NCBI GenBank assembly: GCA_947177105.1
Contig: CAMWTF010000197.1
Location: forward strand, 1-5,411
Reading direction: 5' to 3'
DNA from: an uncultured Lachnospiraceae bacterium
GTDB lineage: Bacteria; Bacillota; Clostridia; Lachnospirales; Lachnospiraceae
Length of the DNA stretch: 5,411 nucleotides
Positions 4,787 to 5,411 of this stretch are shown here, piece by piece (positions within the stretch are counted from its first letter, which is position 1; each line of letters starts with the position of its first letter). The notes under the pieces are model-generated. The model searched no databases, was not told the origin of the DNA, and was given only the letters and a program-made list of their open reading frames with translations. The translations under genes and the position numbers were made by a program.

Positions 4787-5411
4787 TTACCGCTTCCAGC
4801 CGCCAGTCACATTCCCATACACATTATCTGTCACTTGGCTGATAATATACCGGGGGCGACCCTTGACTTCCTCGTAGATCCGGGCAATATAATGGCCTAT
4901 AATCCCCAGACTCAGCATAATGAACCCGCCGATGATCAGGATAAGCAGAATCACTGTGGTAAAGCCCTCCACCGCCGTGCCCGTCAGATATTTTACCAAA
5001 GTCTGCACTGCCAGTCCCAGACTGAACAGGATGGCCACCAGCCCCAGCACCGTCACCATCTGCAGGGGCAATGTGCTGAAGGAAGTAGCGTTGGTAATCG
5101 CATAGCGCATAAGGCTGAAAAAAGACCATTTGCTTTCCCCATAGATCCGCTCCTGCACCTCGTACTCTACACTGACGGTCTTAAAACCTGCCCAGAAGGT
5201 CAGCGCCCGGAAAAAGGTATTTTTCTCCGGCAAATCCAGCAGCACATCCACCACCTTGCGATCCAGCAGCTTGTAGTCTGAGGAGGCGTTCATATCCATC
5301 TTGATGAGTCCGCTCATAATTTTGTAGAATGCGCCGGCAAAGCATTTGTGCAGAAATCCCTCCCTGCCCCGGCTGGTCTTGATTCCCTCCACCACCTCAT
5401 AGCCCTCGTTC
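4787..5411 (-). CDS. Membrane-anchored family 2 glycosyltransferase, C-terminal part (DPM1/GtrB/CsbB type)
   Basis: The frame is open to the window edge, so the N-terminal third with the nucleotide-sugar site (DxD region) is missing; 207 residues are present and a full member is usually about 310-330. The visible start, NEGYEVVEGIKTSRGREGF, corresponds to the GY-VV-G-R-R stretch after the catalytic fold. The acceptor-side region SSDYKLLDRKVVD and then FFRALTFWAGF and ERIYGESKWSFFSLMRYA follow, as in polyprenyl-phosphate glycosyltransferases. Two membrane segments (about 114-140 and 149-175 from the edge) end in GIIGHYIARIYEEVKGRPRYI, the usual C-terminal signature. Members transfer a sugar, typically glucose or GlcNAc, from a nucleotide donor to undecaprenyl phosphate at the inner face of the membrane. 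The sugar cannot be judged from this part. A GTG at 5395 is an internal Val, not the start. Confidence 0.93.
   Translation of the reverse strand, partial: NEGYEVVEGIKTSRGREGFLHKCFAGAFYKIMSGLIKMDMNASSDYKLLDRKVVDVLLDLPEKNTFFRALTFWAGFKTVSVEYEVQERIYGESKWSFFSLMRYAITNATSFSTLPLQMVTVLGLVAILFSLGLAVQTLVKYLTGTAVEGFTTVILLILIIGGFIMLSLGIIGHYIARIYEEVKGRPRYIISQVTDNVYGNVTGGWKR

Overview
The window reads as a piece of a cell-surface glycan or lipid-linked-sugar gene cluster from a fairly GC-rich Firmicute, most likely a gut Lachnospiraceae. The basis is the DUF6077-like polytopic protein (a family I associate with Lachnospiraceae), AGGAG/AAAGG-type Shine-Dalgarno sites and the overall gene style. This placement is from family knowledge, not a search. 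All five genes lie on the minus strand and probably form one operon, read from high to low coordinates. Both ends are cut by the window.

Layout in transcription order: (1) the C-terminal two thirds of a membrane-anchored family 2 glycosyltransferase of the DPM1/GtrB/CsbB type (5411-4787); (2) a 154-nt gap holding one structured repeat; (3) an acyltransferase-3 membrane protein (4632-3562); (4) a 220-nt gap filled by two tandem copies of the same repeat; (5) an RffA/WecE sugar aminotransferase (3341-2211); (6) a gap with a 104-nt near-perfect inverted repeat of another family; (7) a large multi-pass membrane protein of unknown function (2091-616); (8) the N-terminal part of a DUF6077-like polytopic protein (628-1), overlapping the previous gene by 13 nt.

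A working model, which is inference: RffA makes a dTDP-4-amino-4,6-dideoxy sugar, the family 2 enzyme loads a sugar onto a polyprenyl phosphate carrier, the acyltransferase acylates a glycan, and one or both polytopic proteins act on the outer face of the membrane, perhaps as GT-C-type transferases.

The least ordinary content is between the genes. Three copies of a ~90-nt dyad element (two tandem, one diverged) can fold into long hairpins on the coding strand. Differences between copies include two-sided compensatory changes, and nearly all non-Watson-Crick changes are G-U pairs on the minus-strand transcript but A-C mismatches on the other strand. The apical loop is conserved. Together with the 104-nt inverted repeat, every non-overlapping gene junction in the window carries a large hairpin 8-16 nt upstream of the next Shine-Dalgarno site. 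This looks like a selected, transcribed RNA element or a mobile MITE/REP-like family in an operon, and I cannot assign it to a named family.
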